From Cupriavidus sp. P-10 (lineage in GTDB: Bacteria; Pseudomonadota; Gammaproteobacteria; Burkholderiales; Burkholderiaceae), in contig NZ_AP025172.1 in the NCBI RefSeq assembly GCF_003402535.2, positions 1,178,001-1,242,000 on the forward strand: 64,000 nt of DNA, given 5' to 3'. Both the position numbers and the translations under genes were made by a program. Under the pieces are notes generated by a model. That model did no database searches. It saw nothing but the letters and a program-made list of their open reading frames with translations, and was not told the origin of the DNA. Numbering within the stretch: position 1 is the first letter of the stretch; every line of letters begins with the position of its first letter. This document shows positions 37,830-47,370 of this stretch, one piece after another.

Positions 37830-38813
37830 TCAAAGAACATAGTTGGCAGACCACTGCTGGAGAATGGCTTGGTACGGTTTTATGAATTGCTCCTCGACAA
37901 ACTGTCCCTGCTCAATAGCCAGCCGGCGGCGTTCTTCCCGATCGTAAACAATTCGAGTCAGCGAAAAATCCTCGTGCTTCAGGCTCGGCTGATAAGATTC
38001 ACCGGCGGCGGAATTCGCGTTGTAAATTTCAGGGCGGTAAATTTTTTGGAACGTATCCATCGTGCTGATGGTGCTAATAAGCTCGATGCTGCTGTAGTCA
38101 CTGAGCAAATCGCCAGAAAAATAAAAAGCCAAAGGTGCAACGCTATTCGGAGGCATGAAGTAGCGAACCTTCAGCCCCATTTTTTTGAAATATTCATCGG
38201 TTAGGGAATATTCATCTTGCAGGTATTCAACGCCCAACACAGGATGCTGATTCGCAGTTCGATGGTAGGTCTTGCTACTCGAAACGCTCAGGCATATAAC
38301 GGGCTGCTTGCTGAAATGAGATTTGTAAGCATTCGAATTCACGAAGCACTTGAATAGCTTCCCGTGCAGATCCCCGAAGTTATCCGGGGCACTGAATTCC
38401 TGCTTATTCTTGTTGTGCTCCAGTAATAGGACGCTGAAGTCATAATCTCGCACGTAAGATGAGAAATTATTTCCTGCCATGCCCTCGATGCGCTCGCCGG
38501 TTTTTCGATCGACAACATTCGCCTTCAAGATTTCAATCAAGGGGAGGCCGTTGTCGCTGCTTTCGCCATCGATATTCATCTCGACGGAGATGATTTCAAG
38601 ATTGACGGCATAACGATCGCCCTTGGGGTTGTCCCAATGCGCCAAGGCATTGAAGCGGTTGTCAATCATCCTGAAGGTGTTGCGCAAATTCTCTTGGCGA
38701 CTCTCTCCCCGGGCCAAGTTGGCAAAGTTGGTCGTGATGCGCGTATTGTCTGACGGGCGATAATCTTCGTCGAAACGAATGCTCTTAATCGAAAATGTAA
38801 AATCTGTGCTCAT
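37830..38813 (-). CDS. mesX: MesX (DUF1852) partner of MesD
   Basis: A 327-aa DUF1852 protein, recognised from SIKSIRFDEDYRPSDNTRIT at the N-terminus and the conserved pairing with a core methionine synthase 27 bases downstream. In other bacteria MesX is needed for MesD function and the system depends on oxygen. No catalytic motif can be assigned from sequence. The upstream 45 bases carry mutually exclusive C/G-rich pairings that could control translation. Confidence 0.87.
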   Translation of the reverse strand: MSTDFTFSIKSIRFDEDYRPSDNTRITTNFANLARGESRQENLRNTFRMIDNRFNALAHWDNPKGDRYAVNLEIISVEMNIDGESSDNGLPLIEILKANVVDRKTGERIEGMAGNNFSSYVRDYDFSVLLLEHNKNKQEFSAPDNFGDLHGKLFKCFVNSNAYKSHFSKQPVICLSVSSSKTYHRTANQHPVLGVEYLQDEYSLTDEYFKKMGLKVRYFMPPNSVAPLAFYFSGDLLSDYSSIELISTISTMDTFQKIYRPEIYNANSAAGESYQPSLKHEDFSLTRIVYDREERRRLAIEQGQFVEEQFIKPYQAILQQWSANYVL

Positions 38814-38825
38814 GGTGATCTGATG

Positions 38826-38857
38826 CCCCGATGAAGGAGACGCCCCTTACTGCGGGG
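38826..38857 (-). promoter_or_regulatory. Possible translational control element before mesX
   Basis: Reading the minus strand, a CCCCG run (38857-38853) can pair either with GGGG at 38846-38843 (7-base loop) or with CGGGG at 38830-38826, the G-rich stretch about 13 bases before the mesX ATG. Such alternative pairing could hide a ribosome site. It is seen only as complementarity. The remaining 38858-39054 has no recognised gene; a frame there reads LVALRTVRGISRIATAQALG and is unassigned. Confidence 0.35.
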
Positions 38858-39054
38858 ACAAAAATGATGAATGGAATGGCCGGAGGCCCGTTCAGTCTTG
38901 TGCAGAATCGCAGCGGATAAGGGGCGCAGGTTGGGTTCGAGTTGCTTCGGATGCCCCAGCGGAATTCCGAGGGCCTGCGCCGTGGCGATCCGGGATATGC
39001 CCCGGACGGTACGCAGCGCGACCAGGCTGTCTTATCTGGCTACAGATGGCGAGT

Positions 39055-39726
39055 TCAGGATTCGGTGGCCGAGTCGTCGTCGCCGTAGAACTTCACGCCC
39101 AGTTGAATGCGTTCCCGGCCGCTTTCGAGGCGATGCCGATTGGTGTCGCGCAGCGAGTAGACGCAGCCGCAGTATTCCTGCTGGTAGAAGTTTTCCCGCT
39201 TGCTGATCTCGATCATGCGCGCCGAGCCGCCGCCTTTGCGCCAGTTGTATTCCCAGTACAGCATGTCCGGGTAGTGCGACGCCGCCCGCACACCGCAATC
39301 GTCGATCTGCTGCATGTTCTTCCAGCGTGAGATCCCCAGCGAACTGGTGATGACCGGGAAGCCATGCTCATGGGCGTACAGCGCGGTGCGCTCGAAGCGC
39401 ATGTCGAAGCACATCGTGCAGCGCACGCCGCGCTCCGGCTCGTTCTCCATGCCCTTGGCACGTGCGAACCAGTTATCGCGATCGTAATCGGCGTCGACGA
39501 AGGGAATGCCGAACTTGTCCGCAAAACGGATGTTCTCGTTCTTGCGCAATTCGTATTCCTTCAGCGGATGGATGTTCGGGTTGTAGAAGAAGATCGTGAA
39601 GTCGATGCCGGAGGCCTGCATGGCCTCCATCACTTCACCCGAGCACGGTGCGCAGCAGGAATGCAGCAGCACTTGCTTGTGTCCGGCGGGTAACGCCAGT
39701 GGCTTGCGTTCGATTGCGGACGCCAT
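39055..39726 (-). CDS. queH: Epoxyqueuosine reductase QueH
   Basis: A 223-aa DUF208 enzyme that carries out the last step of queuosine tRNA modification, reducing epoxyqueuosine to queuosine. Cysteine motifs for the iron-sulfur and metal site are [29 protein letters not shown] and [21 protein letters not shown] site precedes the ATG. This is the QueG-unrelated, iron-dependent version of the enzyme. Confidence 0.93.
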   Translation of the reverse strand: MASAIERKPLALPAGHKQVLLHSCCAPCSGEVMEAMQASGIDFTIFFYNPNIHPLKEYELRKNENIRFADKFGIPFVDADYDRDNWFARAKGMENEPERGVRCTMCFDMRFERTALYAHEHGFPVITSSLGISRWKNMQQIDDCGVRAASHYPDMLYWEYNWRKGGGSARMIEISKRENFYQQEYCGCVYSLRDTNRHRLESGRERIQLGVKFYGDDDSATES

Positions 39727-39862
39727 GAGAACTCTCCATGAATTACGCCCGCATTCGTCGGACTGAATAAGCCCGAATTATGGTGTCCGGCCGGGGACAT
39801 GAAAATCGATATGTTTTCATGTTTCCATGAGCAGCGCTCATGGATTCGGTCGCAACGATGAA

Positions 39863-40513
39863 TCAAGCCACGGCAGGCCCTTTCGCTTGCTCGATAAATG
39901 CACGCAGGTAATCGATACTCATGTCCGCCTCACGAGCGCCCAGAAAGATGTGCTTGGCAATACCGTTCTTGCCCAGCCGGACCGGCACCACATCCATTTT
40001 GTCCGCGTATTCCAGCACCAGCCAGCGCGGCAGTGCTGCCACGCCACGGCCGCTGGCGACCATCTGCAGCATGATGTCGGTGGTCTCGATCGCCTTATGG
40101 CGTTTGGGCGTGATGCCGGCGGGCGTGAGGAACATGCTGTAGATATCCAGGCGGTCGACCGGCACCGGGTAGGCCACCAGTATCTCATCGGTCAACTGCT
40201 TGGGCTTGATGTATTCCTCCTTGGCCAGCTTGTGATTGCCGGCAACGACCAGGACTTGCTCGTAGTCGAATACCGGTTCGAATACCAGGCCCGGCTTGTC
40301 CAGCGGATCGGGCGTGACCAGCAGGTCGATCTCGTAACCGAACAGCGCGCCGATGCCACCAAACTGGAATTTTTGCTTCACGTCTACGTCAACGTCCGGC
40401 CACGCGGCCAAATAGGGCGACACGACTTTCAACAGCCACTGGTAACAAGGGTGACATTCCATGCCGATGCGCAGGGCGCCTCGCTCACCCTGGGCGAACT
40501 GCTGTTGCAGATC
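39863..40513 (-). pseudogene. MetR-like LysR regulator, DNA-binding half lost
   Basis: Only the effector domain remains, starting at about DLQQQFAQGERGALRIGM. The following ECHPCYQWLL matches the MetR signature (ECHSCIQWL in E. coli), as do FDYEQVLVVAGNHKLA and the helix IMLQMVASGRGVAALP. Upstream of 40513 the frame runs into transposon end repeats, so the helix-turn-helix was removed. MetR normally controls methionine synthesis genes with homocysteine as co-effector, and here it stands near mesX/mesD. Confidence 0.8.
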
Positions 40514-40572
40514 GTTATTTCCGCCAATGGTGGTCACAATTTCCGCCAATATGGAGATTTGACCGCTTTTTC

Positions 40573-41079
40573 CTACCCCTTGCGCTGACGCTTGCTGATC
40601 GCATGGAGCACCGCAGTGAGGTTGCGGCAGATGCGTAGCGTGCATGGTGGGAGCGAATTCAGCCTATGGCCAGGGACTTGGCAGACAGCCGTGTGCGGAT
40701 CCAGCCAATCCCGCTTCCAGCGAGGCGAGAAAACGTCGACGGGATTCAGAACCAGGCAGTCGAAGCAGTATGGGAGCTGATCTCGGTCTGACACCCACGC
40801 CATAGGTGTTTGAAGTGCCTCGAGCCTTGGCATACCAATATGAGTCAGCATCGCAAGGCGGCACAGTGCCTGCTCATCCATCGGGGGAAATAGCAGCCAG
40901 CCAGAATTGGTCAACGCCGGAAACGCACCAAGGTCGCCAATCTGCCACAACTGGTCAACACTGATCTGATACCTTGCGGCCAGGCGACCGAGCCAACCGC
41001 CAAACGCTTCGTCATCGAATGGACGCGGAGCAACGGGCCAAGGCCTGACACCCTCAGGAGAGCAGGGTTCGCGCTGCAT
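40573..41079 (-). CDS. tniQ: TniQ-family transposition protein (short)
   Basis: A 168-aa TniQ-type protein: WPVAPRPFDDEAFGGWLGRLA near the N-terminus and a zinc-finger-like CFDCL with a later Cys/His set (AVCQVPGH). TniQ proteins help target-site choice. Tn5053 TniQ is about twice this length, so this one is either a short natural form or C-terminally truncated near the left end. It overlaps tniB by 26 bases. Confidence 0.78.
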   Translation of the reverse strand: MQREPCSPEGVRPWPVAPRPFDDEAFGGWLGRLAARYQISVDQLWQIGDLGAFPALTNSGWLLFPPMDEQALCRLAMLTHIGMPRLEALQTPMAWVSDRDQLPYCFDCLVLNPVDVFSPRWKRDWLDPHTAVCQVPGHRLNSLPPCTLRICRNLTAVLHAISKRQRKG

Positions 41080-41923
41080 TCTCTATGTGACCCAGGTCGA
41101 TGGCCTCCTTCCCATCCCGGATCGCGAGTTCTGCGGAAACAGTCAAGACACGCGACACTTCCCCGGTTAGCCCTCCACTTGCAGTCAGAATGGCATGTAC
41201 GATCTCTCGCCGTGCGAGATTCGACGGACGTCGAAGCGGCAAAATCATCTCGAAGGCTGCGAGAAGAGAACGAAATGCCTCCGTCTCCTGCCATCTCGGC
41301 ACCTCGAAACGGGCGAATCGACTGACCATCTGAGGATCCGTTTGGAGCGCCAAGACGGCGTCTTGAGTGCCAACGAGGACAACCGCGATTTTCAAGTCAT
41401 TGGCGAGGAACTTGAGCAAATTCAGGGATGCACGCTGCTCCCGATAGTTGCCTGCCAACAAGTGATGAACCTCGTCAACGATCAGCATGCGCGCCGAGAC
41501 TTTTCGAAGCAAGGCACGACTCAGGTTCTCAAGCGCAGATAGCCTTGCCGCCGCGTTGAAGGGAGCACCCAGTTCGAAGAGCAACGAAGAATAGAACCTC
41601 GGCTGCTCCGGTGTCGGTGGCATCTGCATAGCAACAATACTTCGCAACTCGACGCCCTTCCCTTCGTCGTACTCGGGTGGATGACGACGCTGGAACTTGG
41701 AGACAATCTGCGTCTTACCGATGTTGGAATCTCCGTGCAGCAACAGACACGGCATACGCTCCCGCTGAGGTGTTTGGAGGAGACGCTCGAGAATCTCCAG
41801 TGCTTGGGTTGCGCGCGGGTAATCTATCCAATGGCTACGTGCCAATCCTTTAATTCTGACACCATCGTCGCACATAGCCAGCTCTCTCGCGGCCGGGAGC
41901 AGATGTGTTAGCAGCGGGCGCAT
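41054..41923 (-). CDS. tniB: TniB-type AAA+ transposition ATPase
   Basis: About 289 aa from the ATG at 41923. Walker A LLLHGDSNIGKTQIVSKFQ, Walker B ARMLIVDEVHHLLAG and sensor-like VVLVGTQDAVLAL identify a TniB/TnsC-type ATPase that regulates the transposase. It starts inside the end of tniA, so the genes are translationally linked. Confidence 0.9.
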   Translation of the reverse strand: MRPLLTHLLPAARELAMCDDGVRIKGLARSHWIDYPRATQALEILERLLQTPQRERMPCLLLHGDSNIGKTQIVSKFQRRHPPEYDEGKGVELRSIVAMQMPPTPEQPRFYSSLLFELGAPFNAAARLSALENLSRALLRKVSARMLIVDEVHHLLAGNYREQRASLNLLKFLANDLKIAVVLVGTQDAVLALQTDPQMVSRFARFEVPRWQETEAFRSLLAAFEMILPLRRPSNLARREIVHAILTASGGLTGEVSRVLTVSAELAIRDGKEAIDLGHIENAARTLLS

Positions 41924-43553
41924 TGCAATTACAGCGGCTCGACATTGACACTGGGGGCGGCTTGTTGTAATCCACTGCCGGCTCAGATTGCTTGCCCAAC
42001 GTGTTTGCACGTACCGAGTTTGGCGCCTCGCCAAGGCTCTGTGGCGACAGTTCCTTCAGAGCTTCGCCTTGACGATTTGCTCCTAACGTTTGCGATCTAG
42101 CGTGGGAGACAATCCGACGTTGCTCATCAATCGCGTCAAATACCTTCGCTTCTGTGACATACTCTTTGCCTTGGGATCGTAAGCGCCGTAACGCACTGCG
42201 CTGCTCCCACAATGACACTCGGCCACGACGCAAGTCCGCAAATGTCGCTTCAACGTAGTGCTTTCCGTCGACACTGACAAAGATTCTGGAGAGATCCTCA
42301 GGGTGGTATCTTGTAATGACTTTCTGCTTGGTCGCCCGCCAGGCGGCAAATATTGGATGCCAGTACCGCAGGTAGAACAGCGTCAGCCCATCTGACTGCA
42401 CGGTCCGATAAGTCATCGGCAAGAACTGGATTAGAAAGCGCAATGGTTCAGGCGCCGCATTGGGGAGTAAGCGTGGAGGCGTCTTTTGGCCCGCCGTCGC
42501 CCACTGCGAAAACGGAGTGGCGCCCTGCAGCCCGCGGTGAGCGTTGTGGTGATAGCGTTCGGCAATCTCGAGAACTAGCCACCGCTCAAACTCCCGGATC
42601 GTCAAGGAGGCTTCCTTCTCCGGCGGTCTGGCCTTGCGGCCCTTGGGTGACGAGCCAGTCGACCCTGGCAAACTGTGGACACGTTCCATGATGGTCCTCA
42701 TCAAACGTTCGATATGGCCCCCGAAGTACGGTCTCCCCGCAGGTCGGTACATCAGTTCGACGCCGTACTCCCGACACCCCGCTCGCAATGCCCTGCCCTT
42801 GAATTCCGCCGCATTATCGAGATGAAGTAGCTGTGGAATGCCGTGCATAGGCCAATCAACGCTAACATCGAGGCTGGCGAGCCAGCCATCCTTTGGCAAG
42901 ACAACGCGAGTCAATAGCAACGCAACAGTTGCCGCGTTGGGGCGGTCCATCCCGACGTATACGCCAACGACGCATCTTGTCGAAACATCGAGGGCGATGC
43001 TTAGCCATGGCCGGCCAATGGGGCGTCGGCTCGCATCATCCACCAGCATCAAATCGGCCAGCGTGTGATCAATCTGCACAATGTCCATCGGACAGCGCGC
43101 CACAAGATGGCCTGGGGGAATCTCAGAACCCGGCAGCGTTGCGAGCCGAAGTGCCTCTTCTTCCCGATGTGCGCGCCAGCGTCGCGAAATGGTAGATCTG
43201 CTTGGCGGACTAATACTTGCCGCTGCGCATCGCTTCCGGATTTCGACGACCAGCTCGAAGAGCGGATGAGCAAGATAAGGCTGTCGCGGCAGCCAATCGG
43301 AAAGTACCTCCCTCACAATTTCCTCGACAGTCGCCGCTAGACGCGTATCTCCCACTTTGGGACCTCGTTCATACGGTATCAACGCGCTCGCCACCGGATC
43401 CGCGAGGAAGCGCCGGCGCAAGTGGTAAACCGTCGCCCAATGGATTCCCAGCAATTTGCCAGCATTCTCGGCTTGCCTACGCGAGAGAGGAGCCCTCCCA
43501 AGCGGACGCAAGACCCTCGCAATCGCCAGCTCGCGCTTCGTTGCAATCCTCAT
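41850..43553 (-). CDS. tniA: TniA-type DDE transposase
   Basis: A 567-aa transposase with an N-terminal helix-turn-helix region and a retroviral-integrase-type core. Catalytic residues are visible as Asp in VQIDHTLADLML, Asp in LLHLDNAAEFKGR and Glu in YFGGHIERLMRT, followed by the Mu-like beta-barrel C-terminal region. The length and gene order tniA-tniB-tniQ fit Tn5053/Tn402-like elements. A palindrome GTGACTCAGTCAC at 43569-43581 lies just before the start. Confidence 0.92.
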   Translation of the reverse strand: MRIATKRELAIARVLRPLGRAPLSRRQAENAGKLLGIHWATVYHLRRRFLADPVASALIPYERGPKVGDTRLAATVEEIVREVLSDWLPRQPYLAHPLFELVVEIRKRCAAASISPPSRSTISRRWRAHREEEALRLATLPGSEIPPGHLVARCPMDIVQIDHTLADLMLVDDASRRPIGRPWLSIALDVSTRCVVGVYVGMDRPNAATVALLLTRVVLPKDGWLASLDVSVDWPMHGIPQLLHLDNAAEFKGRALRAGCREYGVELMYRPAGRPYFGGHIERLMRTIMERVHSLPGSTGSSPKGRKARPPEKEASLTIREFERWLVLEIAERYHHNAHRGLQGATPFSQWATAGQKTPPRLLPNAAPEPLRFLIQFLPMTYRTVQSDGLTLFYLRYWHPIFAAWRATKQKVITRYHPEDLSRIFVSVDGKHYVEATFADLRRGRVSLWEQRSALRRLRSQGKEYVTEAKVFDAIDEQRRIVSHARSQTLGANRQGEALKELSPQSLGEAPNSVRANTLGKQSEPAVDYNKPPPVSMSSRCNCNAPAANTSAPGRERAGYVRRWCQN

Positions 43554-43767
43554 CGCGTGTCCAAGACAGTGACTCAGTCACATTAGGCGATTTACTGAAC
43601 GGGTGACCCAGGCTGGCGGAATTAGTGGACCCAACGCCCCAAAACGCGTTGCCTACCAGCAACAGTGGTAGACGTCACAACGGACGAAAGATCCATTACG
43701 GATCAATCAGTTGGATCGAGTGAATGCTAGCGGATATAGCGGCTACCGCTGGGGGTATTGGCGATCT

Positions 43768-44550
43768 GCAACAATTGGCGTGGCAATGGGCATTACAGGA
43801 ACCGAGGTGGCGAAAGAAGCCGCTGCCATGGTGCTGACAGATGACAATTTCGCCACCATCGTCGGCGCGGTAAGGCAGGGCCGAACTCTCTACGAAAATA
43901 TCATCAGCTTCGTCCGCTTCCAACTCTCTACCACCACCGGTGCAGTAATGACCCTGCTGGTGGCCCCGCTGGCCGGTCTGCCGGAGCCCTTCAATGCCAT
44001 CCAGGTGCTGTGGGTGGCCATGATCATGGACGGCCCGCCGGCAGTTGCGCTGGCGCTCGATCGGCCAAGACCAGGCGCCATGCACGAGAGCCCGCGCCGG
44101 CGTGGCGATGACATTCTCAGCCGGCGCCGCTTCGGCAAGATCATGGCGCTGGGCGCGACCATGATGGCTGGTACAGTGGGCGTGCTGTATTACGGGATGC
44201 AGAACGGCTCCGAAGCACGTGCGCTGACCCTGGCGTTCACCACATTCGTGCTGTTCCAGTTCTTCAACGTCTTTAATGCCCGCGCCGAGAAGGGGTCGAC
44301 GTTCAATAGCCGCTTCTTCGATAACCCCATGTTGTGGGCGTCGCTCACTGCGGTCCTTGGTTTGCAGGCGGTGGCGGTGCACTGGGGGCCGGCTCAAAGC
44401 ATTTTCCATACCGCCGACCTGACGGCCAGCGATTGGCTCATTGCGGTCGGCGTCGCCTCCTTGGTGCTGCTGCTCGAGGAGATGCGCAAGTTGCTCGCTC
44501 GCCTCCGAATTTTTCGTGGCAGCACGCAGGCGGCACGAGCATCGGTCTGA
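43768..44550 (+). pseudogene. Cation P-type ATPase, C-terminal part only
   Basis: Starts abruptly at TIGVAMGITGTEVAKEAAAMVL, the segment just after the hinge motif GDGVNDAP, which is missing along with the phosphorylation and ATP domains. The last membrane helices are present (LYENIISFVRFQLSTTTG, IQVLWVAMIMDGPPA), typical of P2-type Ca2+/Mg2+-transporting ATPases. The truncation lies about 150 bases from the tni transposon end, so that element or a later deletion probably caused it. Confidence 0.85.
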
Positions 44551-44769
44551 ACTCGAGGGCGGCCGCACGCACCGGGGGGTGAGCGCTACTGCAAGGCAAG
44601 CCCCAGGCGTATACCATCGGCGCCGCCTTCCTGATCCACGACGAAGCCACAGTCTTTCGGTAGCTTCAGCAACACACGGTGTCCATCAAGAGCCCGCCGA
44701 GGCCCCTTTCCTTGGGTCCGAACGGACAACAATGGCCAATTGGACGTGGGCTGGCTGGCGGAGCATGCA

Positions 44770-45267
44770 CCTGCCAGCGTTTCGACGGCATCGAACACTT
44801 GATCGGTGATGTTGAGGCGGAGCATGCCGGCACATCGCCGCATCGCAGACGTCATCGGCGCCGGCCAGCGTGCCGATGTACGACGCAGCGGCCTTTGCAC
44901 CTTCCGGTACGAGCACGGCCTTCACCACCATCACGGGCTTATTGCGCGCCACGCCCATGCCGCGGACATGAATTTGTCAGCGTTGCGCACCGATTCCACA
45001 TAGCGTGTCGCCATTGCCTACAAGATAATCAAGCACATCTCCCAGATCCACGTCGGCACTGTCGCCCAGCGAAATGACATGCGACACGCCGATATCCCGG
45101 GCGAAGGCCTGTCGAGTACAGCCCTTGTGAGCGTACCGGACTGCGAAATGAAAGCCGGCTTGCCGGGCTTCGCTGCGGCGTGGGCGAAAATCGCGTTCAG
45201 GCCAATGCCGGACGCCATCAGCCCTGCCCAATTCGGGCGGGAATACGCACGGGGCACGGTTCGTCAT
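44770..45267 (-). pseudogene. ADP-forming acyl-CoA synthetase-type relic
   Basis: Pieces of one protein lie in several frames: GLNAIFAHAAAKPGKPAFIS, then FARDIGVSHVISLGDSADVD with LGDVLDYL, then NKPVMVVKA and GAKAAASYIGTLAGADDV, then LNITDQVFDAVETLAG. These are consecutive parts of the CoA-binding/ligase domain of NDP-forming acetyl-CoA synthetase or its acetyltransferase fusion. At least three frameshifts and an internal loss destroy it. The 44586-44770 part in the last frame is unassigned. Confidence 0.75.
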
Positions 45268-45269
45268 GC

Positions 45270-45559
45270 TGAAGGCGACAGCGCCCTTTTTGGGAAGACG
45301 AAGTCAATCCCGCCAGGGGTGCAGCAGCACTCTATGCTGGCCTCGAAAGACTAACGCTACATAATCACTTCTTCGTTGATCAGCCACGTCCTTGAAAACC
45401 TTATTGGCCACGCCCAGCCCTTGAAACGGTCCTCGCCGTCGGCCTGCTGGCTCACGTCCGGATTCTCCTTGCGCGCGAGCTTGCGATACGCGCATCGTAC
45501 CTCATCCTGCGGTGCGCCATTTGCAGCGCGAGGACTTCGTAGTAGTCCCTGTATTTCAT
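45270..45559 (-). pseudogene. DnaJ/CbpA-like co-chaperone relic
   Basis: From the ATG at 45559 the minus strand reads MKYRDYYEVLAL, then after a frameshift DEVRCAYRKLARKENPDVS and further shifted pieces with VFKDVADQRRSDY. This is a J-domain, but the essential HPD motif reads NPD. Beyond the J-domain only fragments follow. It cannot stimulate DnaK. Confidence 0.78.
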
Positions 45560-45647
45560 TCCATAGTCCGCCGATATTGACTCGTGCAGCCAGCGCGTGT
45601 TGCGCCTGCATATTGCGTTCCCTCTAGCTCACAATACTCACGCGCCG

Positions 45648-47192
45648 TTAGCCTATAGTCGCGATCGTCTTCTCAAACTCGACTTCCGCACGCAGTCCCT
45701 CCAGATCCCGGTGCACGATGGCCACTGCCAGTTTCTTGCCACCCCGCCGATAGGTGACCGTGCAGTTCTGCGTCTCGCCATCGAGTTTGCCATCGATCTC
45801 GGCCTGATCCCACCGCTCGGCGTGGCCGACATAAGCAAGGCCGAAATCGTACTGCTCGGTCCAGAAGAACGGCACGGCGTCGAATCGCTCGCGCCGACCG
45901 AGCAAGTTGCGTGCTGCGGTCTGTCCCTGGCGTTCGGCCACCACCCAATGTTCGACGCGGATGCGCTCGCCGGTGAGCCGGTCCGGCCAGCGGGCAATAT
46001 CGCCTGCCGCGAAGATGCCCGGTACGCTTGTCTCGAGGTATTCGTTGACGGTGACGCCGCGGTCGATGGCGAGGCCTGCCTGCTCCGCGAGCGCGATCAT
46101 CGGCCGTACGCCGATGCCGATAACGACAATATCGGCAGGAAGATTCTCCCCGCTCTTCAGTTGGACTCCCTTCTGGTCTATGGAAACCGCTGTGCTGCCA
46201 AGATGGAACGTTACTCCGTGGCGTTCGTGGAGCCCGCGGATGAAGTTTCCGACGTCCGGTCCGAGAACTTTCTCCATGGGAACGCTCTCCGGCGCAACCA
46301 CGTGCACCTCGATATTGCGTGCGCGCAGCGATGCAGCCACCTCGAGGCCGATGAAGCTCGCGCCGATCACCACTGCTCGCTTTGCCGTGAGCGCACTGCC
46401 GACGAGTGCGCGGCTGTCGGCGAGCGAGCGCAGATAGTGCACGTGCCTGAGATTTCCGCCGGGCACCGCCAGCCTCACCGGCTCCGCGCCGGTGGCAAGC
46501 AGCAGTGCATCGAATGCAATACGACTGCCGTCCACGAGGTGAAGTTGTCGGCTCGTCGTGTCGAGCGAGACGACAGGCGTATCCAGCTTCAAGTCGATGC
46601 GATGCGCCTTGTAGAACTCCACTGGACGCAGCGGATTCGACTCTGCGGACGTGGAGCCCGCCAGGAAACCTTTCGAGAGGTTGGGTCGATCGCACGGCCT
46701 CGCTGCATCGGCGCTCAGCAAGGTGATGAGACCGGAATAACCCTCGCGGCGCAGCATCTCGGCGGCGGCGTTGCCTGCGGCGCCGCCGCCCACGATAGCG
46801 ATCGAATGAGGGGTCCCGGCCGCCTGGGGCAACTGCTTCGGTTCCGCACGCACAAGCCTTTCGCGAACATACACGCGGCCGTCCTGCTGTTCGACACGCC
46901 AGCAGGCAACCGGATCAAGCGCTGGGGCGCGGAGCGCTTCACCGGTGCGCAGGCTAAAACAGGCATGATGCCAGGGGCAGCGAATCGTGTCGCCGACCAG
47001 CAGCCCGTCGGCTAACGGAGCGCCGTAGTGTGTGCAATGAGCGCCAATCGCGAACAGCTCACCTCCACGCCGCAGAAGCAATACTGGCTCGCCGTTGGCA
47101 TGACCCGGCAGCATCGCGCCGTCGGCAACTTCTGAAAGCGCAATGCCCCTCGCGAGGTCCGGTCCGCTCAGTTTTTTCGCATGTTCGTTCAT
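45648..47192 (-). CDS. Rieske-FAD oxidoreductase (AIFL-like)
   Basis: A 514-aa two-part enzyme. Residues about 10-115 form a Rieske [2Fe-2S] domain with CTHYGAPL and CPWHHACF; from about residue 128 a pyridine-nucleotide-disulfide-type reductase follows with two dinucleotide folds (IAIVGGGAAGNAAAEMLRREG and AVVIGASFIGLEVAASLRAR) and the FAD-binding VPGIFAAGDIARWPD. Such proteins resemble ferredoxin reductases and AIF-like enzymes; physiological partner unknown. An AGGAG precedes the ATG. It is one of the few intact genes in a decayed stretch. Confidence 0.9.
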   Translation of the reverse strand: MNEHAKKLSGPDLARGIALSEVADGAMLPGHANGEPVLLLRRGGELFAIGAHCTHYGAPLADGLLVGDTIRCPWHHACFSLRTGEALRAPALDPVACWRVEQQDGRVYVRERLVRAEPKQLPQAAGTPHSIAIVGGGAAGNAAAEMLRREGYSGLITLLSADAARPCDRPNLSKGFLAGSTSAESNPLRPVEFYKAHRIDLKLDTPVVSLDTTSRQLHLVDGSRIAFDALLLATGAEPVRLAVPGGNLRHVHYLRSLADSRALVGSALTAKRAVVIGASFIGLEVAASLRARNIEVHVVAPESVPMEKVLGPDVGNFIRGLHERHGVTFHLGSTAVSIDQKGVQLKSGENLPADIVVIGIGVRPMIALAEQAGLAIDRGVTVNEYLETSVPGIFAAGDIARWPDRLTGERIRVEHWVVAERQGQTAARNLLGRRERFDAVPFFWTEQYDFGLAYVGHAERWDQAEIDGKLDGETQNCTVTYRRGGKKLAVAIVHRDLEGLRAEVEFEKTIATIG

Positions 47193-47370
47193 TCGATTCT
47201 CCTGATGTCGACGATTGCCGGCAGGTTCCCACCCGTCACTCGCAGGACGGCCAGGCGAGCGATTCTCACCACCTCCGACACAACCTTGCAGAGAGCATCA
47301 TCTGGCCGCCAAGCCAGGCTGAAACCAAGAACAGTTCGAAACCGGCGACCGAACGCAGAACCGGAGGTGC

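Larger units (their letters stand above)
40514..43625 (-). mobile_element. tniABQ-type transposon with repeated ends
   Basis: Three overlapping transposition genes are bounded by related sequences. At the left two 12-base direct copies of ATTTCCGCCAAT (40517-40528 and 40539-40550) lie 22 bases apart; at the right an inverted relative (43603-43623, reading AATTCCGCCA on the other strand and ending with a shared GGTCAC) lies beside a weaker copy near 43582-43593. Repeated transposase-binding sites at both ends are a feature of Tn7/Tn5053-like elements. No resolvase gene and no target duplication were found. Confidence 0.65.

Noticed and set aside
40514..43625. A CRISPR-associated transposon reading of the tniABQ element
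   Set aside because: No Cas gene, repeat array or guide-like sequence is near; gene order fits ordinary Tn5053/Tn402-like elements.
45597..47015. 472-codon plus-strand frame opposite the Rieske-FAD reductase
   Set aside because: Shadow of a gene with intact Rieske and dinucleotide motifs.
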